Shown: positions 1 to 7,975, counted from the stretch's first letter. The stretch is DNA of 19,736 bases from Firmicutes bacterium UBA6418 (GCA_002439735.1 DJPG01000017.1:38677-58412); one strand, 5' to 3'. Numbers and translations: made by a program. The notes: generated by a model from the sequence alone, not told the origin.

Positions 1-707
1 TCCGGCAGTGCCTTGACCGTTACGATATCATAGCTGATGTTCTCCGCTCCCTCCGGCGCGCTGCCGATCTCAAAGCCGAGCGTCTGCAGGATGCTGTAGG
101 CGGTATTGATCGCGTTCCGGCGGCTGCCGGAGGTCGCTAGACACCACTGGGTCTCGCTCTGTGGCGAATACCAACTGACCTGCACGCTGTCAGCGTCATC
201 GGAAACGGTGATACTGTAGGATTCTCCTGTCCAGATCTGCGCGTCAGCCTGCGCGCCCTGCCCTGCTTCCGCTCCCTCAAAAAGCGCGGTTTCGGCCGTA
301 TCCTTCAGGATCCGGTAGCAATAGGTTTCCCCGTCCTCGGTGAACTCCACCTGCGCGACCGGCGTTTCACCGCTGTCGTTCTGCACCAAAGAATAGCTGG
401 TATCTTCGGCGGTTTCCGGCAGGTTCATCACATAGCCGAGGGATTCCAGTTCTTCCCGCGTCGCCGCCTGCGCAGTATCCGAGGCCGGCGTCAGGAATCG
501 GATCCCGGCCAGTATCAGACAAAGGCAAGCAAGGATCACGCCGCCCCGCTGCAGCAGGCGTCTGCGGCTGCCGGCCGGTTTTGACGCGGATGCGTCGGCT
601 TCTTCCGGCTGCTGTGCCCACGCTTTCCCTGCACCGGGCTGCTGCGCCTCTTCCAAAAAACGCGGATCGATGCTTTTCATGACGTCCTCAAATCGTTCCT
701 GTTTCAT
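1..707 (-). CDS. Membrane-anchored probable anti-sigma factor (partial, C-terminus cut by window edge)
   Basis: An open frame of 235 codons runs from ATG at 707 to the window edge without a stop, so the C-terminus is missing. It begins MKQERFEDVMKSIDPRFLEE, a form common in the short cytoplasmic part of clostridial anti-sigma proteins. A Gln/Ala-rich linker follows, then one hydrophobic segment at about residues 53-70 (GGVILACLCLILAGIRF), then an extracellular part of at least 160 residues with alternating polar and aromatic strands. The start is supported by AAGGAGG about 9 nt upstream. The ATG overlaps the TGA of the upstream sigma gene (ATGA), indicating translational coupling. By position and topology it should hold the sigma factor inactive at the membrane until an envelope signal releases it; that role is inferred. 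The extracellular domain is not recognised, and a DUF4179/DUF4367-like sensor is possible. Confidence 0.7.
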   Translation of the reverse strand, partial: MKQERFEDVMKSIDPRFLEEAQQPGAGKAWAQQPEEADASASKPAGSRRRLLQRGGVILACLCLILAGIRFLTPASDTAQAATREELESLGYVMNLPETAEDTSYSLVQNDSGETPVAQVEFTEDGETYCYRILKDTAETALFEGAEAGQGAQADAQIWTGESYSITVSDDADSVQVSWYSPQSETQWCLATSGSRRNAINTAYSILQTLGFEIGSAPEGAENISYDIVTVKALP

Positions 708-1279
708 ATCGAAATGCCCTCCTTTCGCACAGCTTCCGCAAATCTTCGCCGGGTGCGGAACAGACTGGATTTTACTTTTTCCTCGCTGACCGCAAAGACC
801 TGCGCGATCTCACGAATGCTTTCGCCATACCAGTACCGGCGCACGAAGAAGATCCGCGCTTCCGGCTTGAGTTTCTCCAAAAATTCGTTGAGAAAATCCG
901 CGAACTCATGCCGAGTCTCCATCGCCCGGGCATCCTCCACGCTCCGCTCCGCGGGCAGGCAGGTTTCCAGTTCCTCAAAGGCTTCGGTCAGCGCGGTGCT
1001 GCGTTTGGCTGCATGGTTGTAACCATAACGGTCCAGTGCCAGATTGCGCGTGATCGCGCACAGATAGGCGCCTAATGACTGCGGTCTGGCAGGCGGGATC
1101 GTGTTCCACGCGCGCAGGCAGGTGTCATTGACACATTCTTCGGCGTCCCGCGGATCGGGCAGGATGCGGCGCGCGACGGACAGGCACAGCTGCCCGTATT
1201 TTTGTTTGACGGCGGTCAGCGCGGTTTCCTTTCGGTCAAAAAACAGCGCGAGGATGTCATGATCTTCGAAAGTATTCAC
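704..1279 (-). CDS. ECF-type RNA polymerase sigma factor (sigma-70 family)
   Basis: A 191-residue protein with the two domains of group 4 sigma factors. Sigma region 2 covers about residues 25-90 (DAEECVNDTCLRAWN, then AITRNLALDRY) and region 4 about 125-182, ending in the helix-turn-helix SIREIAQVFAVSEEKVKSSLFRTRRR. It would direct core RNA polymerase to a small regulon, probably for envelope stress. The start is GTG at 1279, preceded by AAAAGGA at a suitable distance. Its stop overlaps the start of the probable anti-sigma gene by 4 nt, the usual sigma/anti-sigma pairing. An ECF-like promoter lies just upstream, suggesting autoregulation. The family is secure; the stimulus cannot be read from the sequence. 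Confidence 0.9.
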   Translation of the reverse strand: MNTFEDHDILALFFDRKETALTAVKQKYGQLCLSVARRILPDPRDAEECVNDTCLRAWNTIPPARPQSLGAYLCAITRNLALDRYGYNHAAKRSTALTEAFEELETCLPAERSVEDARAMETRHEFADFLNEFLEKLKPEARIFFVRRYWYGESIREIAQVFAVSEEKVKSSLFRTRRRFAEAVRKEGISI

Positions 1280-1304
1280 GGAAATTTTCCTTTTCTCTCC
1301 TTAT

Positions 1305-1331
1305 GACGGTAAAACGATGGCTGCGGTTGCA
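1305..1331 (-). promoter_or_regulatory. Candidate ECF-sigma autoregulatory promoter
   Basis: On the minus strand, TGCAAC (1326-1331) and CGTC (1305-1308) are separated by 17 nt. This resembles Bacillus SigX/SigM-type promoters (TGAAAC or TGTAAC, 16-17 nt, CGTC or CGAC). It sits about 25 nt upstream of the sigma gene and directly after the glyA terminator T-tract, and no SigA-like promoter is evident there. Short motifs can arise by chance, so this is tentative. Confidence 0.4.
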
Positions 1332-1363
1332 AAAAAGCAGGGAAACGCGGTGTCTCCCTGCTT
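1331..1363 (-). terminator. Rho-independent terminator of glyA
   Basis: AAGCAGGGA (1335-1343) pairs perfectly with TCCCTGCTT (1355-1363). Read on the minus strand, the hairpin is followed by a run of six T. It lies 22 nt past the glyA stop and separates glyA from the sigma operon. Confidence 0.85.
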
Positions 1364-1384
1364 CGGTCTTCGATTCATACGGAA

Positions 1385-2644
1385 TTATTCCGCGTCCTTG
1401 TATGCTTCTTCTCTGAGCTTTTTGATCAGCTCGTCGATGCGGCGAACGACCTTGACAAAGTCTTCTTCCTTATAGCCTCTGGTCGTCATCGGCGCGGTAC
1501 CGATGCGGACGCCGGAGGTTTCCTTCGGAGAACGTTTTTCGCAAGGCACGCAGTTCTTGTTGAGCGTGATGCCCACCTTGTCGCATTCTTCCTGCAGGAC
1601 TCTACCGCTGAACGGTTCATCGGAAAGATCCAACAGGATCAGATGATTGTCCGTGCCGCCGGTCACGACCTTATAGCCGAGACGGATAAACTCGTCGGAT
1701 AACGCCTTGCAGTTCTTTACGACCTGGTGCACGTATTCCTTGTATTCCGGCCGCAGCGCTTCTTCGGCGCATACTGCCTTGCCGGCGATGATGTGTTCCA
1801 GCGGGCCGCCCTGTGCGTACGGGAAAACCGCACTGTCGATCTTTTTGGCCAATTCCGGTCTCGCGAAGATCAGACCGCCGCGCGGGCCTCTGAGGGTCTT
1901 GTGCGTCGTGGTCGTGATGATGTCCGCGTAACCGAACGGAGACGGATGCGCGCCGCCTGCCACCAGACCCGCGATATGCGCCATATCGACCATGAAGTAT
2001 GCGCCGACTTCCTTGGCGATCTCCGCGAACGCCGCGAAATCGATCGTTCTGGAATAAGCGGACGCACCGGTCAGGATCAGCTGCGGTCTGCACGCCAGCG
2101 CCTTTTTGCGGACATCCTGCATATCGATGTAGCCTCTTTCGTCTACATCATAAAATACCATATTGTATAATTTGCCGCTGAAGTTTACGGAAGATCCGTG
2201 GGTCAGATGGCCGCCGTTGTCCAGGCTCAGGGACAGGATCGTATCTCCCGGGTTCAGGATCGCCTTATAGGCGGCGAAGTTGGCCTGCGAACCGCTGTGC
2301 GGCTGTACGTTGACGTGATAATCCGTGTCGAATACCTTTCTCCACATGTCGCAGCAGTATTCTTCCAGCTCATCGACGAACTCCGTCCCGCCGTAGTAAC
2401 GGCTGGTGTTGCCGGAAGTGCGGACATACGGATAGCCCTCTGCATATTTCCAAGAAAGACAACTGCCGCAAGCCGCGAGAACTGCTTCGGAGCAGTAATT
2501 TTCGGAAGCGATGAGCTCCACATTATTCTTCTGACGGTTGTATTCTTTTTCGATCAATCCGCCTACGACCGGTGATGTCTTTTTGATAAACTCAAAATTA
2601 TCGACATTGTAAGTGCTGTTGTCTTTTCCGTTAACATCGAACAT
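1385..2644 (-). CDS. glyA: Serine hydroxymethyltransferase
   Basis: A 419-residue PLP enzyme that interconverts serine + tetrahydrofolate and glycine + 5,10-methylene-tetrahydrofolate in the cytoplasm. Family signatures in order: ELIASENY (43-50), KYAEGYP (66-72), QPHSGSQANFAAY (114-126), GGHLTHGS (144-151), VDMAHIAGL (219-227) and TTTTHKTLRGPRGG with the PLP lysine K249. The C-terminus keeps SGVRIGTAPMTTRGYKEEDF. It is odd in one respect: in the usual EGYPGKRYYGG loop, GK is replaced by a longer stretch (YVRTSGNTS, residues 73-81), and several Cys/Trp residues occur nearby (CLSW, YCCDMW). The start has GGAGGAATATCTGAA upstream. A good promoter lies at 2714-2742 and a terminator follows the gene. 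With fhs upstream on the same strand it supplies folate-bound C1 units. Confidence 0.95.
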   Translation of the reverse strand: MFDVNGKDNSTYNVDNFEFIKKTSPVVGGLIEKEYNRQKNNVELIASENYCSEAVLAACGSCLSWKYAEGYPYVRTSGNTSRYYGGTEFVDELEEYCCDMWRKVFDTDYHVNVQPHSGSQANFAAYKAILNPGDTILSLSLDNGGHLTHGSSVNFSGKLYNMVFYDVDERGYIDMQDVRKKALACRPQLILTGASAYSRTIDFAAFAEIAKEVGAYFMVDMAHIAGLVAGGAHPSPFGYADIITTTTHKTLRGPRGGLIFARPELAKKIDSAVFPYAQGGPLEHIIAGKAVCAEEALRPEYKEYVHQVVKNCKALSDEFIRLGYKVVTGGTDNHLILLDLSDEPFSGRVLQEECDKVGITLNKNCVPCEKRSPKETSGVRIGTAPMTTRGYKEEDFVKVVRRIDELIKKLREEAYKDAE

Positions 2645-2713
2645 TTCAGATATTCCTCCATTTTTCTGCGCCCGCGCTCTGTTTCTCCTGCAGGCAGTAT
2701 TGCATATAAAGTA

Positions 2714-2742
2714 ATTTTATCACAAACGTCGGTGCATCGCAA
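2714..2742 (-). promoter_or_regulatory. SigA-type promoter of glyA
   Basis: Minus-strand TTGCGA (2737-2742), a 17-nt spacer, then TAAAAT (2714-2719) preceded by TGA, an extended -10. It lies about 70 nt upstream of the glyA start, so glyA can be transcribed independently of ssb and fhs. Confidence 0.7.
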
Positions 2743-2770
2743 GAACTAAATTGCGTTCAAAGCTCACAGT

Positions 2771-3373
2771 TCAGGCTTCCTCCAGCTTCACGACGGAAAT
2801 TTCAAATGCCTTGCGCAGTTGGGCACTGCCGTCCTCCAGCTTCTTTTTGTACTCGCGGCTCTGGATGCGGCCCTCGATCATCAGCTTGGTACCCACGCCG
2901 AGGCTCTCCGCGTAGGCGGCATTGCGCCCCCAGGCGATACATGGGATATAGTCAGACTTGTTGTACATGCGGTTGACCGCCAGCATCAGGTCGCAGATTT
3001 CACGACCCATCGGCGAGGTGCGGCGCAGCGGCGGCTTGCATAAGAAGCCCTCCAGATAGATATAGTTTTCATTATAGCCGAAGTTTTCACTGAAGAAAAT
3101 CTCTTTGGCGAACACGACCACGTTCAGTTTGTTGTGGCTTCCGACCACTTCGTTGTAGGTCCTCACCTGCCCTTTGATTTCCACGAAGTCCTTGATCCGC
3201 GGCGTATGGTCAAAGATCAGGCGCTCCGAGATCATGATGTTGATCTCATCGATATATCCGCTGCGGCGCTCGATGCCCAGCACGAATGTATAAAAAATCT
3301 CTCCGTATGTCTTATGACTGAACGTTAAATCTGAAAGAACGACCCCGCAAAGTTCCGCTACATTACTTTCCAT
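2771..3373 (-). CDS. Single-stranded DNA-binding protein-like, two OB folds
   Basis: A 200-residue protein that reads as two OB-fold halves. The N-terminal half (about 1-100) contains INIMISERL and FVEIKGQVRTYNEV. The C-terminal half (about 104-200) is the clearer match: YLEGFLCKPPLRRTSPMG, then CDLMLAVNRMYNKSDYIPCIAWG, then LGVGTKLMIEGRIQSREYKKK, the order of strands in SSB/PriB-type OB folds. There is no acidic DDDIPF-type tail, so it is unlikely to be the main replicative SSB. It is a tandem-OB paralogue of a kind common in Clostridia, with no firmly assigned role. AGGAGGAAAAG precedes the ATG. It lies between fhs and glyA on the same strand. Confidence 0.75.
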   Translation of the reverse strand: MESNVAELCGVVLSDLTFSHKTYGEIFYTFVLGIERRSGYIDEINIMISERLIFDHTPRIKDFVEIKGQVRTYNEVVGSHNKLNVVVFAKEIFFSENFGYNENYIYLEGFLCKPPLRRTSPMGREICDLMLAVNRMYNKSDYIPCIAWGRNAAYAESLGVGTKLMIEGRIQSREYKKKLEDGSAQLRKAFEISVVKLEEA

Positions 3374-3535
3374 CTTTTCCTCCTGTTTGTTTGAATGTCT
3401 CTACATTCTATTGCAGGGTCGGAAAAAGTATGCAAAATGTTTTCCTGCAGAACCCGCGAGGCCGCTTACGGTTCGAATCTGTTATGCTTTAGGTTGGATG
3501 CGGATGCAACGCCCGAACCGGTTTCTCAGAACCTC
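3374..3535. other. Intergenic gap with no feature seen
   Basis: These 162 bases between fhs and the SSB-like gene hold only the ribosome binding site of the latter. I found no convincing terminator, promoter or small ORF. A short GGTTCGAATC resembling a tRNA T-loop does not extend into a tRNA. Confidence 0.5.
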
Positions 3536-5212
3536 TTAGAACAGTCCGGTGATGACGCCGTTTTCGTCCACGTCGATCTTCTCTGCTGCCGGTACTTTCG
3601 GCAGTCCCGGCATGGTCATGATGTCGCCGGTTTTGGCAACGACAAAGCCCGCGCCTGCGCAGACCTTGACGTCTTTGATAGTGATGCGGAAATCCCGCGG
3701 CGCGCCCAGCTTTGACGCGTCGTCGGAGAAGCTGAACTGCGTCTTGGCCATGCAGACCGGAAGCTTTCCAAAACCCAGATCTTCGATCGTCTGCAGTTGC
3801 TTTTTGGCCTGCGGCAGGAAATCAACGCCGTCCGCGCGATAGATCTTCGCGGCAACGGTTTCGATCTTTTCCTTCAAGCTCAGATCGTCTTCATAGACAT
3901 AGTGGAAGTTGTTTTCGCCATCGGTCAGTCTGAGAACCTCTTCCGCGAGCGCCAGGCCGCCTTCGCCGCCTTTGCCCCATACTTCGGAGAGCACCACATT
4001 GACGCCCAGTGTGCGGCACTGTTCTTCCACCAGCGCCAGTTCCGCTTCGGTATCGGTCGGGAAGCGGTTGATGGCAACGACGCAAGGCAGTCCGTAATTC
4101 TGTGTCACGTTCTCAACATGCTGCAGCAGGTTCGGAAGTCCGTTTTTGAGTGCCTCCAAGTTCTCGCTGTTCAGTTCCTGTTTCGGCACGCCGCCGTGGT
4201 ATTTTAAAGCCCGAACGGTCGCGACTACGACCGCGGCATCCGGACGCAGCCCGGCCTTACGGCACTTAATGTCCACAAACTTTTCGGCTCCCAGGTCCGC
4301 TGCGAATCCGGCTTCGGTCACTACGATGTCCGCCAGTTTCAGCGCCATTCTGGTCGCCATGATGGAGTTGCAGCCGTGCGCGATATTGGCAAATGGTCCG
4401 CCGTGGATAAACGCCGGGGTGTGTTCCAGTGTCTGTACCAGATTCGGTTTCAGCGCGTCTTTGAGGACTGCTGCCACCGCGCCCTGGATCTTGAGATCTG
4501 CAACCGTTACCGGCTTATCGTCATAGGTATAGCCGATGATGATGGACGCGACTTTTTGCTTGAGATCCAAAATGTCTTTGGATAGGCAGAGGATTGCCAT
4601 GATCTCGCTGGCAACGGTGATCTCGAAGCCGTCTTCGCGCGGTACGCCCTGCATGCGGCCACCCAGTCCATCGACGATATTGCGCAGCTGACGGTCGTTC
4701 ATATCGACCACGCGCTTCCATGTGATTTTTTTCACATCGATGCCGAGGCTGTTGCCCTGCTGGATGTGGTTGTCAAGACAAGCCGCGATCAGATTGTTGG
4801 CGATACCGATGGCGTGCATATCACCCGTAAAATGCAAATTGATGTCTTCCATCGGAACGACCTGCGCATATCCGCCGCCTGCCGCGCCGCCTTTGACGCC
4901 GAAGACCGGTCCCAGGGACGGTTCCCGCAGAGCGGCAAAAACGTTTTTGCCCATTCGGTGCAGGGCGTCCGCAAGTCCCACGGTCGTCGTGGTCTTGCCC
5001 TCTCCTGCCGGAGTCGGGGAAATCGCGGTCACCAGCACGAGCTTTCCGTCCGGTGTGTCCGCCTTGTCTTTTAACAGGTTATAGTCGATCTTCGCTTTGT
5101 ATTTTCCGTACATTTCGACGTATTTTTCATCGATGCCGGCGCTCGCCGCGATCTCGCTGATGTTGGTCATCACTGACTCCTGCGCGATCTGAATGTCGCT
5201 CTTAAATTCCAT
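3536..5212 (-). CDS. fhs: Formate--tetrahydrofolate ligase
   Basis: It catalyses ATP-dependent formation of 10-formyl-tetrahydrofolate from formate and THF, the entry of formate into C1 metabolism and a step of the methyl branch of acetogenesis. With ATG at 5212 the protein is 558 residues, the usual size. This start has CAGGAGGAACCGCAA in front of it; an in-frame GTG at 5269 would add 19 Lys-rich residues without a good binding site. The ATP-binding loop is TPAGEGKTTTT (about residues 67-77), followed by LREPSLGPVFGVKGGAAGGGYAQV-like and NNLIAACLDNHIQQGN-type signatures of the family. It lies 53 nt after rnhB and upstream of glyA on the same strand, linking it to folate C1 supply. Confidence 0.95.
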   Translation of the reverse strand: MEFKSDIQIAQESVMTNISEIAASAGIDEKYVEMYGKYKAKIDYNLLKDKADTPDGKLVLVTAISPTPAGEGKTTTTVGLADALHRMGKNVFAALREPSLGPVFGVKGGAAGGGYAQVVPMEDINLHFTGDMHAIGIANNLIAACLDNHIQQGNSLGIDVKKITWKRVVDMNDRQLRNIVDGLGGRMQGVPREDGFEITVASEIMAILCLSKDILDLKQKVASIIIGYTYDDKPVTVADLKIQGAVAAVLKDALKPNLVQTLEHTPAFIHGGPFANIAHGCNSIMATRMALKLADIVVTEAGFAADLGAEKFVDIKCRKAGLRPDAAVVVATVRALKYHGGVPKQELNSENLEALKNGLPNLLQHVENVTQNYGLPCVVAINRFPTDTEAELALVEEQCRTLGVNVVLSEVWGKGGEGGLALAEEVLRLTDGENNFHYVYEDDLSLKEKIETVAAKIYRADGVDFLPQAKKQLQTIEDLGFGKLPVCMAKTQFSFSDDASKLGAPRDFRITIKDVKVCAGAGFVVAKTGDIMTMPGLPKVPAAEKIDVDENGVITGLF

Positions 5213-5265
5213 TTGCGGTTCCTCCTGTTTTCTTTTTTTTTGCATGAGTTGCTTTTTATGATCTA

Positions 5266-5925
5266 TCACAAATTTTTTAGGAAACTCCGGCGGTGGATGG
5301 GCGTCATGCCCTGTGCACGCAGTCCCTCGTAATGCGCCTTGGTTCCGTATCCCTTGTTTTTTTCAAATCCGTAGCCCGGATAAACGCGGTCATATTCGAC
5401 CATCATCCGGTCTCTGGTCACTTTGGCGATGATCGAAGCTGCCGCGATGGACAGGCTCGCCGCGTCGCCCTTGACGATCCCGGTCTGCGGGATGGCGACG
5501 GTTTTTAACGTCAGCGCGTCAATCAGAATATGCTGCAGATGCGCGCCCTGCTTCTCACAAAGCATGCGGTCGGCGTTCCGGACGGCCTCCGCCATCGCTT
5601 CTTTCGTCGCTTCCAGGATGTTGATCGCGTCGATGATACGGTTATCGCGGATGCCGATCCCCCAGGCGGTCGCCTGTGCGAGGATCTCAGCGTAAAGGGC
5701 TTCCCGCTTTTTTTCGGAAAGTTTTTTGGAATCGTCCACGCCCAGAACGCTGAAATCTTCCGGCAGGATCACGCAGGCCGTGACAACCGGGCCTGCCAGC
5801 GGTCCTCTGCCGACTTCATCGACACCGCCGATGTGTTGTACGCCCTCACTCCGAAGTTTTCGCTCATAAGTCTGCATCGTCTGCAGTTTTTCTTCCAGCA
5901 TCTGCTGTCGTTCCTGTTTGGTCAT
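5266..5925 (-). CDS. rnhB: Ribonuclease HII
   Basis: A 219-residue endonuclease that cleaves RNA in RNA-DNA hybrids, including single ribonucleotides in DNA. The four acidic active-site residues can be placed: D36 and E37 in GGVDEVGRGPLAGPV, D136 in LIDALTL and D154 in VKGDAASLSIAAASIIAKVTRDR. The C-terminal YGFEKNKGYGTKAH motif is also typical. About 30 extra charged residues precede the catalytic core. The ATG overlaps the TGA of ylqF by 4 nt (ATGA), so the two are translationally coupled, the common ylqF-rnhB arrangement of Bacillota. The lepB and yraN genes often found beside this pair are absent. Confidence 0.95.
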   Translation of the reverse strand: MTKQERQQMLEEKLQTMQTYERKLRSEGVQHIGGVDEVGRGPLAGPVVTACVILPEDFSVLGVDDSKKLSEKKREALYAEILAQATAWGIGIRDNRIIDAINILEATKEAMAEAVRNADRMLCEKQGAHLQHILIDALTLKTVAIPQTGIVKGDAASLSIAAASIIAKVTRDRMMVEYDRVYPGYGFEKNKGYGTKAHYEGLRAQGMTPIHRRSFLKNL

Positions 5926-6764
5926 GATCTGATCTGCTCCAATGTAATATTCCCGATCTTGCCGCTGCGGAACTCGTCCAGCAGCGTGCGTGCGCAGCGT
6001 TCGTAGTCGATGCGCTTGCCCGGCAGGATGAAGCCACGCTTGACGGCGATGTTTTCCATATTGACGAGCGCGTCCTCGTTGAGTTCTTCCAACTTATAGC
6101 GTTCCATGAGAAGCGTCGGATAATCCTTTTGCAGCACTTTAATGAGTTCAAGCGCCAGGCTGGCAGTGTCGAGGATCTCATCCTTGATAGATCCGCAAAA
6201 CGCCAGATTGAGTCCCACCTTTGGGTCTTCAAACTTCGGCCACAGGATGCCCGGCGTGTCTAAAAGCTGCATGCCGTTTTCGAGTCCCAGCCATTGCTTG
6301 CCCTTGGTCACGCCCGGCCGATCGCCGGTCTTGGCGCTCTTCTTGCCGGTCATACGGTTGATGAGGGAAGATTTGCCGACATTCGGCACGCCCACGATCA
6401 TCATGCGCAGGGATTTTTTGCGGATCTGTCCCTCGTTTTTTTCGTCCTGCAGGCGGCTGAGCACTTTGTAAAGCTGTCCCACGCCGGTACCGGTCATACA
6501 GTTCATGGCCAACACGAGATTCCCCTGTTTCTTAAAATAATCCGCCCACGCCTCGTTGGCTTTGTGATCGGAAAGATCGCTTTTGTTGAGTACGATCAGC
6601 CGCTTCTTGTTTTTGACCAGCTCGTCAATGATGGGATTGCGGCTGGAAACCGGGATTCTGGCGTCGATGACCTCGATCACAATGTCCACCATTTTCAGAT
6701 TTTCCGCGATCAACTCCCGCGTCTTTTTCATATGTCCCGGATACCAGTTGATGTTTTCGATCAT
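5922..6764 (-). CDS. ylqF: Ribosome biogenesis GTPase YlqF/RbgA
   Basis: A 280-residue circularly permuted GTPase needed for late assembly of the 50S subunit. The permuted order of G motifs is visible: G4 NKSD (60-63) comes first, then the P-loop G1 GVPNVGKSS (125-133), the G2 threonine in RPGVTKG and G3 DTPG (169-172). The N-terminal WYPGHMKK is a family hallmark, and a helical C-terminal domain follows. AAGGAGGGTTAAGAC precedes the ATG. It lies downstream of rplS, fitting its ribosomal role, but a terminator separates the two and no separate promoter is obvious in the 43-nt gap, so readthrough may feed it. Confidence 0.95.
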   Translation of the reverse strand: MIENINWYPGHMKKTRELIAENLKMVDIVIEVIDARIPVSSRNPIIDELVKNKKRLIVLNKSDLSDHKANEAWADYFKKQGNLVLAMNCMTGTGVGQLYKVLSRLQDEKNEGQIRKKSLRMMIVGVPNVGKSSLINRMTGKKSAKTGDRPGVTKGKQWLGLENGMQLLDTPGILWPKFEDPKVGLNLAFCGSIKDEILDTASLALELIKVLQKDYPTLLMERYKLEELNEDALVNMENIAVKRGFILPGKRIDYERCARTLLDEFRSGKIGNITLEQIRS

Positions 6765-6807
6765 GTCTTAACCCTCCTTTCCTTGCGCTGCTTTAGTCCG
6801 ACAGTAT

Positions 6808-6834
6808 AAAAAAGGGGAATCTTCGCGATTCCCC
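6808..6834 (-). terminator. Terminator (attenuator) after rplS
   Basis: GGGGAATC (6814-6821) and GATTCCCC (6827-6834) form a perfect 8-bp stem, followed on the minus strand by six T (6808-6813). It lies 9 nt after the rplS stop and would reduce transcription into ylqF-rnhB. Confidence 0.85.
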
Positions 6835-6842
6835 ATCGTAAA

Positions 6843-7184
6843 CTAGTCTCTAGTTTTGATCTTAGCAGCCTTACCTGTTCTTTCACGCATGTAGTTGAGT
6901 TTTGCTCTTCTTACAACGCCTCTTCTGGTCACTTCGATCTTTTCGATCTTCGGTGAATGCAACGGGAATGTCTTTTCCACGCCGACGCCGGAAGAAATCT
7001 TACGAACTGTGAAAGTTTCGCTGATGCCGCCGTTCTGTCTCTTCAGGACAAAGCCTTCGAAGATCTGAATTCTTTCTCTGTTTCCTTCTTTAATCTTAAT
7101 GTGAACCTTTACGGTGTCTCCCACATTAAAAGCAGGGATCTCAGTTTTTTCGTATTCCTGAGTGATTGATTTCATGAAATCCAT
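6843..7184 (-). CDS. rplS: 50S ribosomal protein L19
   Basis: A 113-residue protein of the large subunit located at the 30S-50S interface. It is recognised over its full length from IPAFNVGDTVKVHIKIKEG, RERIQIFEGFVLKRQ, SSGVGVEKTFPLHSP and VVRRAKLNYMRERTGKAAKI; length is normal. The ATG at 7184 has GGAGGGAAGGAGGAAACAAA upstream. A second Met three codons later is less well spaced. It has its own promoter (7281-7309), a structured 5' leader and a terminator, so it is a single-gene unit at the head of the ylqF-rnhB cluster. Confidence 0.97.
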   Translation of the reverse strand: MDFMKSITQEYEKTEIPAFNVGDTVKVHIKIKEGNRERIQIFEGFVLKRQNGGISETFTVRKISSGVGVEKTFPLHSPKIEKIEVTRRGVVRRAKLNYMRERTGKAAKIKTRD

Positions 7185-7274
7185 TTTGTTTCCTCCTTCC
7201 CTCCAAGACGTTCGTGGCTCCGCCGTGTTCCGTGACGCGGCGCGAGTGTGATCCAGAGGACCGCCCGTAATAAC
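7185..7274 (-). promoter_or_regulatory. Structured rplS 5' leader, candidate L19 autoregulatory leader
   Basis: Between the predicted start of transcription (about 7274) and the rplS ATG, the RNA can form two hairpins. One is GGUCC-UCU-GGAUC (7262-7250) and the other a stem of CGCCG with CGGCG (7242-7221, extendable past one mismatch). Bacillota are known to carry an L19 leader (Rfam L19_leader) that binds the protein for feedback control. The position fits, but I have not matched the consensus base by base. Confidence 0.45.
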
Positions 7275-7280
7275 TGTTAT

Positions 7281-7309
7281 ATTTTAGCACGTTTTGCTTG
7301 GACATGCAA
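7281..7309 (-). promoter_or_regulatory. SigA-type promoter of rplS
   Basis: Minus-strand TTGCAT (7304-7309), 17-nt spacer, TAAAAT (7281-7286) with TGC directly before it (extended -10). Confidence 0.7.
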
Positions 7310-7357
7310 GCATTTTTTGCTGCTGGTTCACTGTTTTTATCGCATATTTTGTCTGAT

Positions 7358-7975
7358 CTATCCGATGCGGACGGCTTTTGCGACTACCTTGGAAACCGTA
7401 CCGGCAACGATGCAGTTTACGATCGCTTCGACCAATCCGTTCAGCCCTACGAAAGCAACGAAGAACGCCCACAGGTTATCCGTCGGCATGGACCATCCAT
7501 TCATCGTGGAAAGGAAGGTATCGCTTGCCCAGAAGAATGCCACAATGCAGAGGATGAAGAAAATCGTGTTCAGCAGTGCGGTGGTCAGGGACGCGATGAA
7601 GTAGGAAGCGACCGGCAGCTTTCCGTTCTTGTGCAGTGCCTGAAAGACCAATCCGGACAGCCAGCCGCACAGGATACGTGGGATCATGCAGGTCAGGAAC
7701 GTGCAGACCGGGTTGATGCTCAGAAGCAGCGCGCCGAAGGCGGAAGCACCAAAGCACTGGATGAAGCTGGTCACGCCGAAGATACCGCCCAGGATCGCTC
7801 CGCTTACCGGGCCCAAAAGGATCGCACCGATCGCGACCGGAAGAACCATGAACGTGATCTCGATCACGCCGACTTTAAGATAGCCGAGCGGTGTGTAGGC
7901 AAAGATGAGCATGATCGCGACAAGTATGGCCAGTTGTACCATCTTTTGTGTACGCGAGTTAAGATTTTTTTGCAT
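7358..7975 (-). CDS. ECF transporter S component, probably for pantothenate (PanT-like)
   Basis: A 205-residue, very hydrophobic membrane protein with about six transmembrane segments. The first segment (VQLAILVAIMLIFAYTPLGYL) and the following GVIEITFMVLPVAIGAILLGPVSGAILGG-type stretch are typical of S components, the substrate-binding subunits that work with a shared EcfT and two EcfA ATPases. No EcfA/EcfT is in the window, as expected for group II systems. The substrate call rests on context: it lies downstream of coaX, which phosphorylates pantothenate, on the same strand, and the AYTPLGYL start resembles PanT. AAAGGAG lies 5-6 nt before the ATG. A CCCGC-AGAA-GCGGG hairpin (8001-8014) sits in the 103-nt gap to coaX. 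Another vitamin cannot be excluded. Confidence 0.75.
   Translation of the reverse strand: MQKNLNSRTQKMVQLAILVAIMLIFAYTPLGYLKVGVIEITFMVLPVAIGAILLGPVSGAILGGIFGVTSFIQCFGASAFGALLLSINPVCTFLTCMIPRILCGWLSGLVFQALHKNGKLPVASYFIASLTTALLNTIFFILCIVAFFWASDTFLSTMNGWSMPTDNLWAFFVAFVGLNGLVEAIVNCIVAGTVSKVVAKAVRIG

Noticed and set aside
367..621. 84-codon minus-strand frame inside the left-edge gene
   Set aside because: It lies in a different frame from the long open frame 707-1, which has a ribosome binding site, coupling to the sigma gene and a membrane segment.
3460..3490. GGTTCGAATC, like a tRNA T-arm, in the fhs/SSB-like gap
   Set aside because: Only four of five T-stem pairs form, and no acceptor, anticodon or D arm can be built around it on either strand.
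5213..5269. N-terminal extension of formate-THF ligase from GTG at 5269
   Set aside because: It would overlap the rnhB stop and add 19 Lys/Gln-rich residues absent from the family; the ATG at 5212 has a strong ribosome binding site and gives the usual length.
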